Position numbers and translations under genes: made by a program
Notes under the pieces: generated by a model
Seen by the model: the letters and a program-made list of their open reading frames with translations, nothing else
The model's database searches: none
What the model was told of the DNA's origin: nothing
In this document: in pieces, positions 1 through 4,949 of the stretch
Layout of the letters: each line of letters begins with the position of its first letter
How positions within the stretch are numbered: the first letter of the stretch is position 1
DNA from: an uncultured bacterium
GTDB taxonomy: Bacteria > Auribacterota > Tritonobacteria > UBA1439
Length of the DNA: 5,413 nucleotides
Reading direction: 5' to 3'
NCBI GenBank assembly: GCA_937858775.1
Contig: CALLYX010000302.1
Location: forward strand, 1 to 5,413

Positions 1-556
1 ACGTGGTGATCGCCCCGCCCGTCGTGACCGGGGAGATGGGCGCGCCGCCTCCCGCCGGGGAAGACGGCGTGGATGGGGAGGCTTTCTTCTCCCCGTACTT
101 GGAGCCCTTCCGGCGCGACTTCGCCCGCTCCTCCGAGGCCTTCTGGCGCGCCGCGATCCCGCGCTCCCGCCCGGCAGCCGCCCCCTTGCCGCGCACGGCC
201 CCCGGCTTTCCTCCGGCCGCCTGGGCGGTCCTCCCCCCGCTGTAATACACGGGCTCGAACGATTTGGCCGGGTTGCGCACCCCCATCTCCTGGAAATAGG
301 CGCGGTTCTCGGCGTCGGGGAGGGTGTCGATCGACTCGATCGCGCCGCGGCTCAGGAATGTGGTGACGATCCTGCCGCGGTGCGGCATCCGCACCTTGAC
401 GAGGTCCTTCGTCTCCCTGACCACCTTGCACCTGATCACCCCGCCGTTTCGGAGGGTGACGGTGTCGGGAACGGCCGGGGCGGCCAGGGCGAGGACGATG
501 AGCGCCCCGCGCACAGCCGCGGCGCCGCGGCGCGCGCGCCGGAATGTCGGTGTCAT
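1..556 (-). CDS. Exported protein of unknown function, 3' end beyond window
   Basis: Reading the minus strand from an ATG at 556-554 gives 185 codons with no stop before the window edge, so the C-terminus is missing. The N-terminus is a plausible signal peptide: basic n-region (RRARR near residues 6-10), hydrophobic stretch at about 18-26 (ALIVLALAA), and a possible cleavage after APA near residue 28. Residues about 31-75 alternate as short beta strands (DTVTLRNGGVIRCKV, then KVRMP, then AIESID), like the small 'nucleate-a-strand, GxVIxGKV' domains of exported proteins in PVC-type genomes. Residues about 84-105 (YFQEMG, SFEPVYY) look conserved in style but I do not recognise them. From about 106 on the chain is basic and low-complexity, rich in Gly, Lys, Arg, Ala, Ser and Pro. 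AAAGGA at 569-564 is 7 nt from the start. It is divergent from the nucleotidyltransferase operon. Existence is well supported by frame, signal peptide and ribosome-binding site; function is unknown. Confidence 0.75.
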   Translation of the reverse strand, partial: MTPTFRRARRGAAAVRGALIVLALAAPAVPDTVTLRNGGVIRCKVVRETKDLVKVRMPHRGRIVTTFLSRGAIESIDTLPDAENRAYFQEMGVRNPAKSFEPVYYSGGRTAQAAGGKPGAVRGKGAAAGRERGIAARQKASEERAKSRRKGSKYGEKKASPSTPSSPAGGGAPISPVTTGGAITT

Positions 557-579
557 AGCGCCATCCTTTCCCGGGGGAT

Positions 580-588
580 ACTTTACCA
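580..588 (-). promoter_or_regulatory. Possible extended -10 promoter for the leftward exported-protein gene
   Basis: On the minus strand TGG followed by TAAAGT (585-580) resembles an extended -10 element and would start transcription near 573, leaving a leader of about 17 nt that includes the AAAGGA ribosome-binding site. No good -35 lies at 16-18 bp; only CTGCCG at 18 bp is faintly similar. This is a weak call in a GC-rich background, supported mainly by its position. Confidence 0.3.
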
Positions 589-693
589 CAGGTTCCGCGC
601 CGGCGGCAGGCGAAAAGTTCCGCCCCGGGTCCGGCGGTCCGCCGTCCCCGCCCGCCCGCGCGCGCGCCGCCGCCCGCCGGGACAAAAACAACC

Positions 694-722
694 TTGACAG
701 GGGGGGGCTGTTGCGGTACTTT
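694..722 (+). promoter_or_regulatory. Sigma70-like promoter for the nucleotidyltransferase operon
   Basis: A perfect -35 TTGACA at 694-699 is followed after exactly 17 bp by TACTTT at 717-722, which keeps the first two and last bases of TATAAT. An A-rich patch (ACAAAAACAA, 682-691) directly upstream could act as an UP-like element. The predicted start is near 729, giving a leader of about 100 nt before the first gene. The spacer contains a run of eight G (700-707), which is unusual. The -35 and spacing are strong and the -10 is mediocre. Confidence 0.6.
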
Positions 723-771
723 GCTGTGCTTCATCGTCGGCATTTCATCCCCGATGGAGCGTTTCTTGTCT

Positions 772-795
772 GTCCGCGGGCGGCCCCGCCCGGAC
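772..795 (+). other. GC-rich hairpin in the operon leader
   Basis: GTCC (772-775) pairs with GGAC (792-795) and GGGCG (778-782) pairs with CGCCC (787-791), leaving a GC bulge on the 5' side and a four-base loop. It lies in the predicted leader, 35 bp before the first start codon. There is no T-tract, so it is not a standard terminator. It could affect translation or mRNA stability, or be chance in GC-rich DNA. Confidence 0.35.
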
Positions 796-830
796 GGGCA
801 ATTCATCCTCAGCCATAGGGGAATACGGAT

Positions 831-1847
831 ATGACGCAGGATCTTTTCGAGCGCGTGATAAAGCGCTACGTCGTCCCGATCGCGGAGCTCCGCGGGGGGG
901 CGGGCGACTGTTTCTACTTTCTCCGCAAGAACGGGAGCTTCTGTTTCACGCAGGGGTATTGCCATCCGAAGGACGCCGTCTACTGCAAGATCATCTACTT
1001 TCCCGAGAAGGGCGGCTGGATGGAGATACACGGGCGCGAGTACGGCACCACGATCAAGCGGATCGTGAACGGAAAATTGGAGCTCGTCCCGCACGACCGG
1101 CAGCTCGCCCGGCACTTCGAGATAGACCCGACGCTCGACCCGAAGGAGCCGCTCCCCTGCTGGGCCGAGTACCACGTCAAGCTCCCGCTCAGCGAGTTCA
1201 CGGGGTATTTCGACCACCGCAAATCGCTCCGCATGGCGATGGAGGATTACCCGAAGGTGCGGGAGGCGGTGGAGAAGGCGGCCGAGATCCTCGATATCCC
1301 CATCGACCGGCTCGGCTGCACCGGTTCCCTCTCCTACGGGAGGCTCGAGGAGCCCGCGGACGACGTGGACCTGTGCATCTACGGGACGGTCGACGAAAAC
1401 GCCCGCGTGATCGAGCGGATCAGGGGGCTCACCCGGGACCCCGCCCGGCAGGTCGTCGAGTTCGGCAAGTTCTGGCCGATGCGCTTCTACCACCGGGAGA
1501 TCATGATCTGCCCGTTTTTCGAGTACCTCAACCCGGAGGACGCGCCCCTCCGCGAGCTGGGCGTCGAGATCCTCCGCGAGGGGGTCCGGGCGGAGGGGCG
1601 CGTCAAGGACGACACGCACGGCATCTACATGCCCGTGGTGCTCACCCTCGACCAGGTCACGATCGACGGCGAGCCGCACGGCGACATCACCCTCATCATC
1701 TACGACGGTTCGCTTCGCGGCGAGTACTACCGCGGCGACCGGCTCGTCATGAACGGAGTGCGCCTCATCAAGGTGCGGGAGCGCGGGAAGGTATTCCCCG
1801 CCCTGCTCGTCACCGTCAGCCCCCAGATCGGGAAAGCCCCCGCCTGA
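831..1847 (+). CDS. Predicted nucleotidyltransferase, paralogue 1 of 3 (archaeal COG1665-like)
   Basis: This 338-residue protein reads as three parts. Residues about 25-105 form an N-terminal domain with the motif QGYCHP (41-46), then KIIYFPEKGG (53-62) and a Tyr/Lys-rich strand. Residues about 128-235 form a polymerase beta-type nucleotidyltransferase core: a helix, then TGSLSYG (164-170) and DDVDL (177-181), the GS...DxD signature that binds nucleotide and metal, with D178 and D180 the likely metal ligands. A WPMRF...ICPFF stretch follows (215-230). Residues about 255-330 (DDTH, then RGEYYRGDR and a LLVT strand) look like a small beta-barrel-type module. The architecture matches, from memory, an uncharacterised predicted nucleotidyltransferase family common in Archaea; substrate unknown. 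No signal peptide or membrane segment, so cytoplasmic. AGGGG at 817-821 is 9 nt before the ATG. First gene of the apparent four-gene operon. Superfamily call is confident, family match moderate. Confidence 0.85.
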   Translation: MTQDLFERVIKRYVVPIAELRGGAGDCFYFLRKNGSFCFTQGYCHPKDAVYCKIIYFPEKGGWMEIHGREYGTTIKRIVNGKLELVPHDRQLARHFEIDPTLDPKEPLPCWAEYHVKLPLSEFTGYFDHRKSLRMAMEDYPKVREAVEKAAEILDIPIDRLGCTGSLSYGRLEEPADDVDLCIYGTVDENARVIERIRGLTRDPARQVVEFGKFWPMRFYHREIMICPFFEYLNPEDAPLRELGVEILREGVRAEGRVKDDTHGIYMPVVLTLDQVTIDGEPHGDITLIIYDGSLRGEYYRGDRLVMNGVRLIKVRERGKVFPALLVTVSPQIGKAPA

Positions 1848-1872
1848 AGCGCGGGCGGTCGGATCCGGAACC

Positions 1873-2907
1873 ATGCAGGACAGATTCTTCGCCGCCTTGG
1901 AGCGGTACATGCTCCCCATGGAGAAGTTCGAGCGCGTCGTGGACTCGAGCTACTTCCTCCGGAAAAACCTGAGCTTCGCCTTCGCGCAGGGGTATTGCCA
2001 TCCCCCGGGCGGGTTCTACGGAAAGCTCATCAACTACCCGGACCCGGGCGGGGCGCTTGACATCTTCGGGCGGCGGTACACGAACACCACCAAGAAGCGT
2101 GTGGACGGGAGGCTCGAGCTCCTCCCGATCGACCGCCAGCTCGCGCTTCATTACCTGGCCGAACCGGCGCTCCGCGACCGCGAGGGGATTCCGCCGTTCG
2201 GCGACTACCACGTCCGCTTCTCCCTCGACGACTGCGTCGGATTCTTCGAACACGGCCACTCGCTGCGGGCGGCGATGGGGCTCCACCCGTGGCTCGCCCC
2301 GAAGGTCGAGAAGCTCTCCGACTTCCTCGGCCTGCCCGCGGACCGCCTCGGCGCCACCGGCTCCCTCGCCTACGGGCGGATGGACGACGAGCACGAGGAT
2401 ATCGACCTGGCCATCCGCGCGGGCGTGGAGGAGCACCGCGCCATCGTGAAGAAGATCGACCGGTGGCTGGGCGACCCATCCCACCGGGTCTTCGAGTTCG
2501 GCAGGCATTGGCCGCTGCGCTTCTACTTCGAGGGGACGCTGATCTGCCCTTTCTTCATCTACGGGAGGCCGGCGGAGATCCCGCTCGCCGATTTCCGGAT
2601 GGAGGTCGTCAGGGAGGGGGTCTCCTTCCGCGGGCGCGTCTCGGACGACACCCACGCGATATTCCTACCGATCGTCGCCCGGCTCGACGACGTGTCGCTG
2701 GACGGCGCCGGCGGCGCGGCGGGGCTCCGGCTGGTCGTCTACGACAGCTCCGCGCGCGGCGAGTACCGGGAGGGGGATATCCTGTCGGGGGTCGCCCGGC
2801 TCGTGGCGATACGGACGAGGGCCGAGGAGTACCGGGCCCTCCTGGTGACGAACGCCGACGCGATCGCGAAGGCGCGCCCCGGCGCCGGCACGGAGGCGAA
2901 GGCATGA
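1873..2907 (+). CDS. Predicted nucleotidyltransferase, paralogue 2 of 3 (most divergent copy)
   Basis: This 344-residue protein has the same layout as its neighbours: QGYCHP at 39-44, KLINYPDPGG at 51-60, TGSLAYG at 162-168, EDIDL at 175-179 (D176 and D178 as probable metal ligands), WPLRF...ICPFF to 228, DDTHAIFLP at 258-266 and RGEYREGD at 295-302. It departs most from the other two: where they have (Y/F)GTVDEN after the DxD strand it has RAGVEEH, and a hand comparison of the 30 residues ending in CPFF gives 16 matches to either neighbour against 20 between copies 1 and 3. The tail is Ala/Gly-rich. The ATG is 25 bp after the previous stop with only a weak ribosome-binding site (GGTCGGA, 1857-1863), so translation may be partly coupled. 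The start aligns with copy 1 (Tyr, then Pro at residue 15). Substrate unknown. Confidence 0.85.
   Translation: MQDRFFAALERYMLPMEKFERVVDSSYFLRKNLSFAFAQGYCHPPGGFYGKLINYPDPGGALDIFGRRYTNTTKKRVDGRLELLPIDRQLALHYLAEPALRDREGIPPFGDYHVRFSLDDCVGFFEHGHSLRAAMGLHPWLAPKVEKLSDFLGLPADRLGATGSLAYGRMDDEHEDIDLAIRAGVEEHRAIVKKIDRWLGDPSHRVFEFGRHWPLRFYFEGTLICPFFIYGRPAEIPLADFRMEVVREGVSFRGRVSDDTHAIFLPIVARLDDVSLDGAGGAAGLRLVVYDSSARGEYREGDILSGVARLVAIRTRAEEYRALLVTNADAIAKARPGAGTEAKA
2892..2896 (+). promoter_or_regulatory. Ribosome-binding site for the ATG start of paralogue 3
   Basis: GGAGG sits 7 nt before the ATG at 2904 and lies inside the end of paralogue 2, favouring coupled initiation at the ATGA overlap. It competes with the second site at 2935-2940. 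Confidence 0.6.
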
Positions 2908-3956
2908 GCGGGACCGCTAAACGCAACTGCGACCGGAGGAAATCCGTGGAGAAGCGATACCCCGGTTTCTGGAAGACCATCGACACGTACCTCACCCCGA
3001 TGGAGGAACTCGACGCCAGGATATGGGACTCCACCTATTTCATGCGCCGCGACGACAGCCTGGTTTTTTGCGAGGGGTATTGCCACCCGCAGGGCGCGCT
3101 CTGGGGCAAGATCATCTACCACCCGGACGAGGGCGGGCAGGTGAGCATCCACGGCCGTCCGTACGAGTGCATCACCAAGAGGCTCGTGGACGACGAGATG
3201 ATCTACGTCACCCACCCGGCCCAGATCAGGCGCCAGTGCCAGATCGACCCGAGTCTGGACACGGCCCGCCCCCCGTACGCCGAGTACGAACTCGCGTTCA
3301 GGATGGACCATTTCATAGGGCATTTCAACTGTCGCAAGTCGCTTCGCACGGCGATGGAGCGCTACCCGAACATCAAGCGCGCCGCGCGCCAGGTCTCGGA
3401 GGTGCTCGACATCCCTCTCGAACGGATGGGGGCGACCGGCTCGCTCGCCTACGGCGTCTACGATCCGTGCGACGAGGACTTCGACGTGGTCTTCTTCGGC
3501 ACCGTGGATGAGAACCGCCGCGTGGTCAGGAAGATCTACGAGATCACCCGCGATCCGACGAAGCAGGTTATCGAGTTCGGCAAGCTCTGGCCGATGCGCT
3601 TCCATCACAACGGGGTGCTGGTCTGCCCGTTCTTCGTCTATTCCGACTGGAACGAGGTGCCCCTCAAGGGGTTCTCCGTCGAGGTGCTGAAGGAGAGGAC
3701 CTGCGCCGTCGGGCGCGTCTGCGGGGACACGCACGCCATCTACATGCCGGCGATCGTGCAACTCGACAGCTTGACCGTCGACCGGGAGAAGCACGCCCCG
3801 ATGCCGCTCATCATCTACGACGGGGCCATGCGCGGCGACCTGCGGGAGGGGGACCGGGTTCGCTGCCACGGGATGCTGGTCCGCGTCACGCAGGGGCGCG
3901 AGGAGTTCGACGCCCTTCTGGTGAACCTGTACAACCAGCTCCAGAGAATTCGCTAG
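2904..3956 (+). CDS. Predicted nucleotidyltransferase, paralogue 3 of 3
   Basis: From the ATG at 2904 this is 350 residues. Motifs: EGYCHP 57-62, KIIYHPDEGG 69-78, TGSLAYG 178-184, EDFDV 191-195 (D192 and D194 as probable metal ligands), WPMRF...VCPFF to 244, GDTHAIYMP 274-282 and RGDLREGDR 310-318. It is closer to copy 1 than to copy 2, sharing FGTVDEN after the catalytic strand and TRDP...QV(V/I)EFGK...WPMRF. The ATG overlaps the preceding stop as ATGA, with GGAGG at 2892-2896 seven nt upstream, so translational coupling is likely. A GTG at 2946 with GGAGGA five nt upstream is a real alternative: it would give 336 residues and an N-terminus aligning better with the paralogues, since residues 1-14 from the ATG have no counterpart there. 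The frame stays open far upstream inside copy 2, but nothing there resembles this family. Substrate unknown. Confidence 0.85.
   Translation: MSGTAKRNCDRRKSVEKRYPGFWKTIDTYLTPMEELDARIWDSTYFMRRDDSLVFCEGYCHPQGALWGKIIYHPDEGGQVSIHGRPYECITKRLVDDEMIYVTHPAQIRRQCQIDPSLDTARPPYAEYELAFRMDHFIGHFNCRKSLRTAMERYPNIKRAARQVSEVLDIPLERMGATGSLAYGVYDPCDEDFDVVFFGTVDENRRVVRKIYEITRDPTKQVIEFGKLWPMRFHHNGVLVCPFFVYSDWNEVPLKGFSVEVLKERTCAVGRVCGDTHAIYMPAIVQLDSLTVDREKHAPMPLIIYDGAMRGDLREGDRVRCHGMLVRVTQGREEFDALLVNLYNQLQRIR
2935..2940 (+). promoter_or_regulatory. Alternative ribosome-binding site for a GTG start of paralogue 3
   Basis: GGAGGA is 5 nt before an in-frame GTG at 2946. Starting there puts the conserved N-terminal Pro at residue 18, close to 16 and 15 in the other copies, whereas the ATG start puts it at 32. 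Either start, or both, may be used. Confidence 0.5.
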
Positions 3957-3978
3957 CCCCCTTCCAAGGAGGCCCCCT

Positions 3979-4707
3979 GTGCGCTGGTCCGCCGTCGCGC
4001 CCCCGTTGGCCCTCCTCGCCCTCGCTCCGCGCCCCGCGGCTGTAGGGATCCGTCCCTCCGCCCCCGGCGCCTTCGCGTCCGCAAGATCGGCCATGGTCGC
4101 CTCCCAGCTCGCCGGCCGGGATATCACCGACCCGCGCGTCCTCGCAGCGATGCGCAAGGTGCCCCGCCACCTCTTCGTCGCGCCCGGCCTCGCCGGGAGG
4201 GCCTACGACGACGAGCCGCTCCCGATCGAATGCGGCCAGACCGTCTCCCAGCCGTACATCGTCGCGCTCATGACCCAGCTCCTCGAGTTGAAAGGCCCGG
4301 GGGCGAGGGTCCTCGAGGTCGGGACCGGCTCCGGCTACCAGGCGGCGGTCCTCGCGGAGCTCGGGGCGGAGGTCTACTCCGTGGAGATAATCCCGGCGCT
4401 GGCGCGGGGCGCCGCGGCGCGCCTGAAGAAGCTCGGCTACGCCGCGGCGCGCGTCCGCGAGGGGGATGGCTACGGCGGCTGGCCGGAACACGCGCCGTAC
4501 GACGGGATCGTCGTCACGGCCGCCTGCCCCGATATCCCCCCGCCGCTTGTCGCGCAGCTCGCGGAGGGGGGGAGGATGGTGCTCCCCCTGGAGTCCCGTT
4601 TCGCGGGAGAGGTGCTCACGGTCGTGGAGAAGAAGGGCGGGACGGCGACCAGCCGGGGCGTCATCCCGGTGCGCTTCGTCCCCCTGACCGGCGGTCGCGG
4701 CCGGTAG
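3979..4707 (+). CDS. pcm: Protein-L-isoaspartate O-methyltransferase with apparent signal peptide
   Basis: The enzyme transfers a methyl group from S-adenosylmethionine to L-isoaspartyl residues in aged proteins, starting their repair. Family landmarks are all present: MVASQLAGRDITDPRVLAAM (39-58), VPRHLFV (61-67), GQTVSQPYIVALMTQLL (86-102), the SAM-binding loop LEVGTGSGYQ (112-121), the acidic residue after strand 2 (VEI, 135-137), GDGYGGWPEHAPYDGIVVTA (162-181) and GGRMVLPL (197-204). At 242 residues it is longer than the roughly 210-residue cytoplasmic form because of about 38 extra N-terminal residues. These start with an Arg and a hydrophobic run at 5-16, followed by a small-residue c-region (PRPAAVG), suggesting export to the periplasm or anchoring. 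The GTG start is favoured by AAGGAGG at 3966-3972, 6 nt upstream; the internal ATG at 4093 has no such site. It lies 22 bp after paralogue 3, so it is probably the last gene of the operon. Confidence 0.92.
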   Translation: MRWSAVAPPLALLALAPRPAAVGIRPSAPGAFASARSAMVASQLAGRDITDPRVLAAMRKVPRHLFVAPGLAGRAYDDEPLPIECGQTVSQPYIVALMTQLLELKGPGARVLEVGTGSGYQAAVLAELGAEVYSVEIIPALARGAAARLKKLGYAAARVREGDGYGGWPEHAPYDGIVVTAACPDIPPPLVAQLAEGGRMVLPLESRFAGEVLTVVEKKGGTATSRGVIPVRFVPLTGGRGR

Positions 4708-4732
4708 CCCGCGGCCCATGGTCGCCACGGGG

Positions 4733-4769
4733 GGCCCGCGTCCCGGGCCGTCGGGCCGGGGCCCCCGGC
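4733..4769 (+). terminator. Possible non-canonical transcript end (paired GC hairpins)
   Basis: Two 6-bp G+C-only stems sit back to back 25-60 bp after the methyltransferase stop codon, in the right place for the operon end. No T-tract follows, so this rests on position and stem strength only; Rho-dependent termination or no termination here are equally possible. Confidence 0.25.
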
Positions 4770-4864
4770 GGCGGATGGCTGTCGCCGACCGTCGCCGGAC
4801 GGTTGACGCGGACGCTTTTCGCCCCATCTCAACGGGGGCGCGCCGGACAAACCCGGCCCATGCG

Positions 4865-4885
4865 CCATCCCCGCTTTCGGGATGG
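4865..4885 (+). other. Hairpin upstream of the TIGR04073-like gene
   Basis: CCATCCC (4865-4871) and GGGATGG (4879-4885) form a perfect 7-bp stem around a 7-base loop. It ends 8 bp before the -35 of the following promoter, so the inverted repeat could be a regulator-binding site; the lack of a T-run argues against a terminator. Confidence 0.35.
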
Positions 4886-4893
4886 ACGGGGGC

Positions 4894-4922
4894 TTGCCCC
4901 GCGCCGCGAAACGGCGTAGAAT
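4894..4922 (+). promoter_or_regulatory. Sigma70-like promoter for the TIGR04073-like gene
   Basis: TTGCCC (4894-4899) and TAGAAT (4917-4922) are separated by exactly 17 bp. The -10 matches five of six consensus bases and the -35 has the key TTG. The predicted start near 4929 leaves about 20 nt before the ATG, including AGGAGG at 4938-4943. The -35 overlaps a small inverted repeat (GGGG, CTTG, CCCC at 4889-4900). Confidence 0.65.
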
Positions 4923-4949
4923 GGAGTTCCGAACGAGAGGAGGCGGACA

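Larger units (their letters stand above)
557..830. other. Divergent intergenic region (274 bp)
   Basis: No coding frame here is convincing. Besides the candidate promoters it holds a near-perfect palindrome at 632-644 (CGGCGG, T, CCGCCG), an alternating CG run at 657-667, and an AT-richer patch at 681-699 just upstream of and including the plus-strand -35. The palindrome lies between the two candidate promoters and could be an operator, but GC-rich spacers produce such symmetry by chance, so I assign no function. Confidence 0.5.
831..3956 (+). repeat. Tandem array of three paralogous nucleotidyltransferase genes
   Basis: Three adjacent genes of nearly equal length share the same motif order from end to end, so the array arose by gene duplication. 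The copies have diverged well beyond a recent duplication, yet short DNA words survive: GGGGTATTGCCA occurs at 953, 1989 and 3074, inside the GYCHP codons. No insertion-sequence ends or target-site repeats are visible around the units. Confidence 0.85.
4708..4949. other. Intergenic region after the operon (242 bp)
   Basis: No convincing gene. The left half holds two adjacent GC-rich hairpins: GGCCCG/CGGGCC (4733-4738 with 4744-4749) and GCCGGG/CCCGGC (4755-4760 with 4764-4769). Neither is followed by a T-run, so they are not canonical intrinsic terminators, though they could slow polymerase or protect the mRNA end. The right half holds another hairpin and the promoter of the next gene, listed separately. 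Confidence 0.5.

Noticed and set aside
772..795. Riboswitch or intrinsic terminator in the leader
   Set aside because: Only one hairpin is clear, no T-tract follows, and no known riboswitch core is recognisable.
324..818. Plus-strand open frame of 164 codons over the left intergenic region
   Set aside because: Covers the minus-strand exported-protein gene and the predicted operon promoter; Arg/Pro-rich and lacking a convincing domain.
959..1972. Plus-strand open frame of 337 codons in another frame of paralogue 1
   Set aside because: Almost entirely Arg, Gly, Pro and Ala; a frame-shifted shadow of the real gene.
1816..2655. Minus-strand open frame of 279 codons
   Set aside because: Antisense to paralogue 2, with no recognisable domain and a composition typical of a shadow frame.
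2289..2903. Upstream extension of the paralogue 3 frame, which would make a 555-residue protein
   Set aside because: It overlaps paralogue 2, whose frame carries the family motifs; the extension is Arg/Pro/Gly-rich with no motif, and good starts exist at 2904 and 2946.
831..3956. Toxin-antitoxin or CBASS-type (cGAS-like) defence system
   Set aside because: The nucleotidyltransferase core could suggest this, but no effector, HEPN partner, Cap2/Cap3 or other defence gene is nearby, and the flanking domains do not resemble those enzymes.
2739..4157. Long minus-strand open frame (472 codons)
   Set aside because: It lies antisense to paralogue 3 and the methyltransferase start, both with strong family motifs. 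Its composition is the mirror of GC-rich codons, as expected for a shadow frame.
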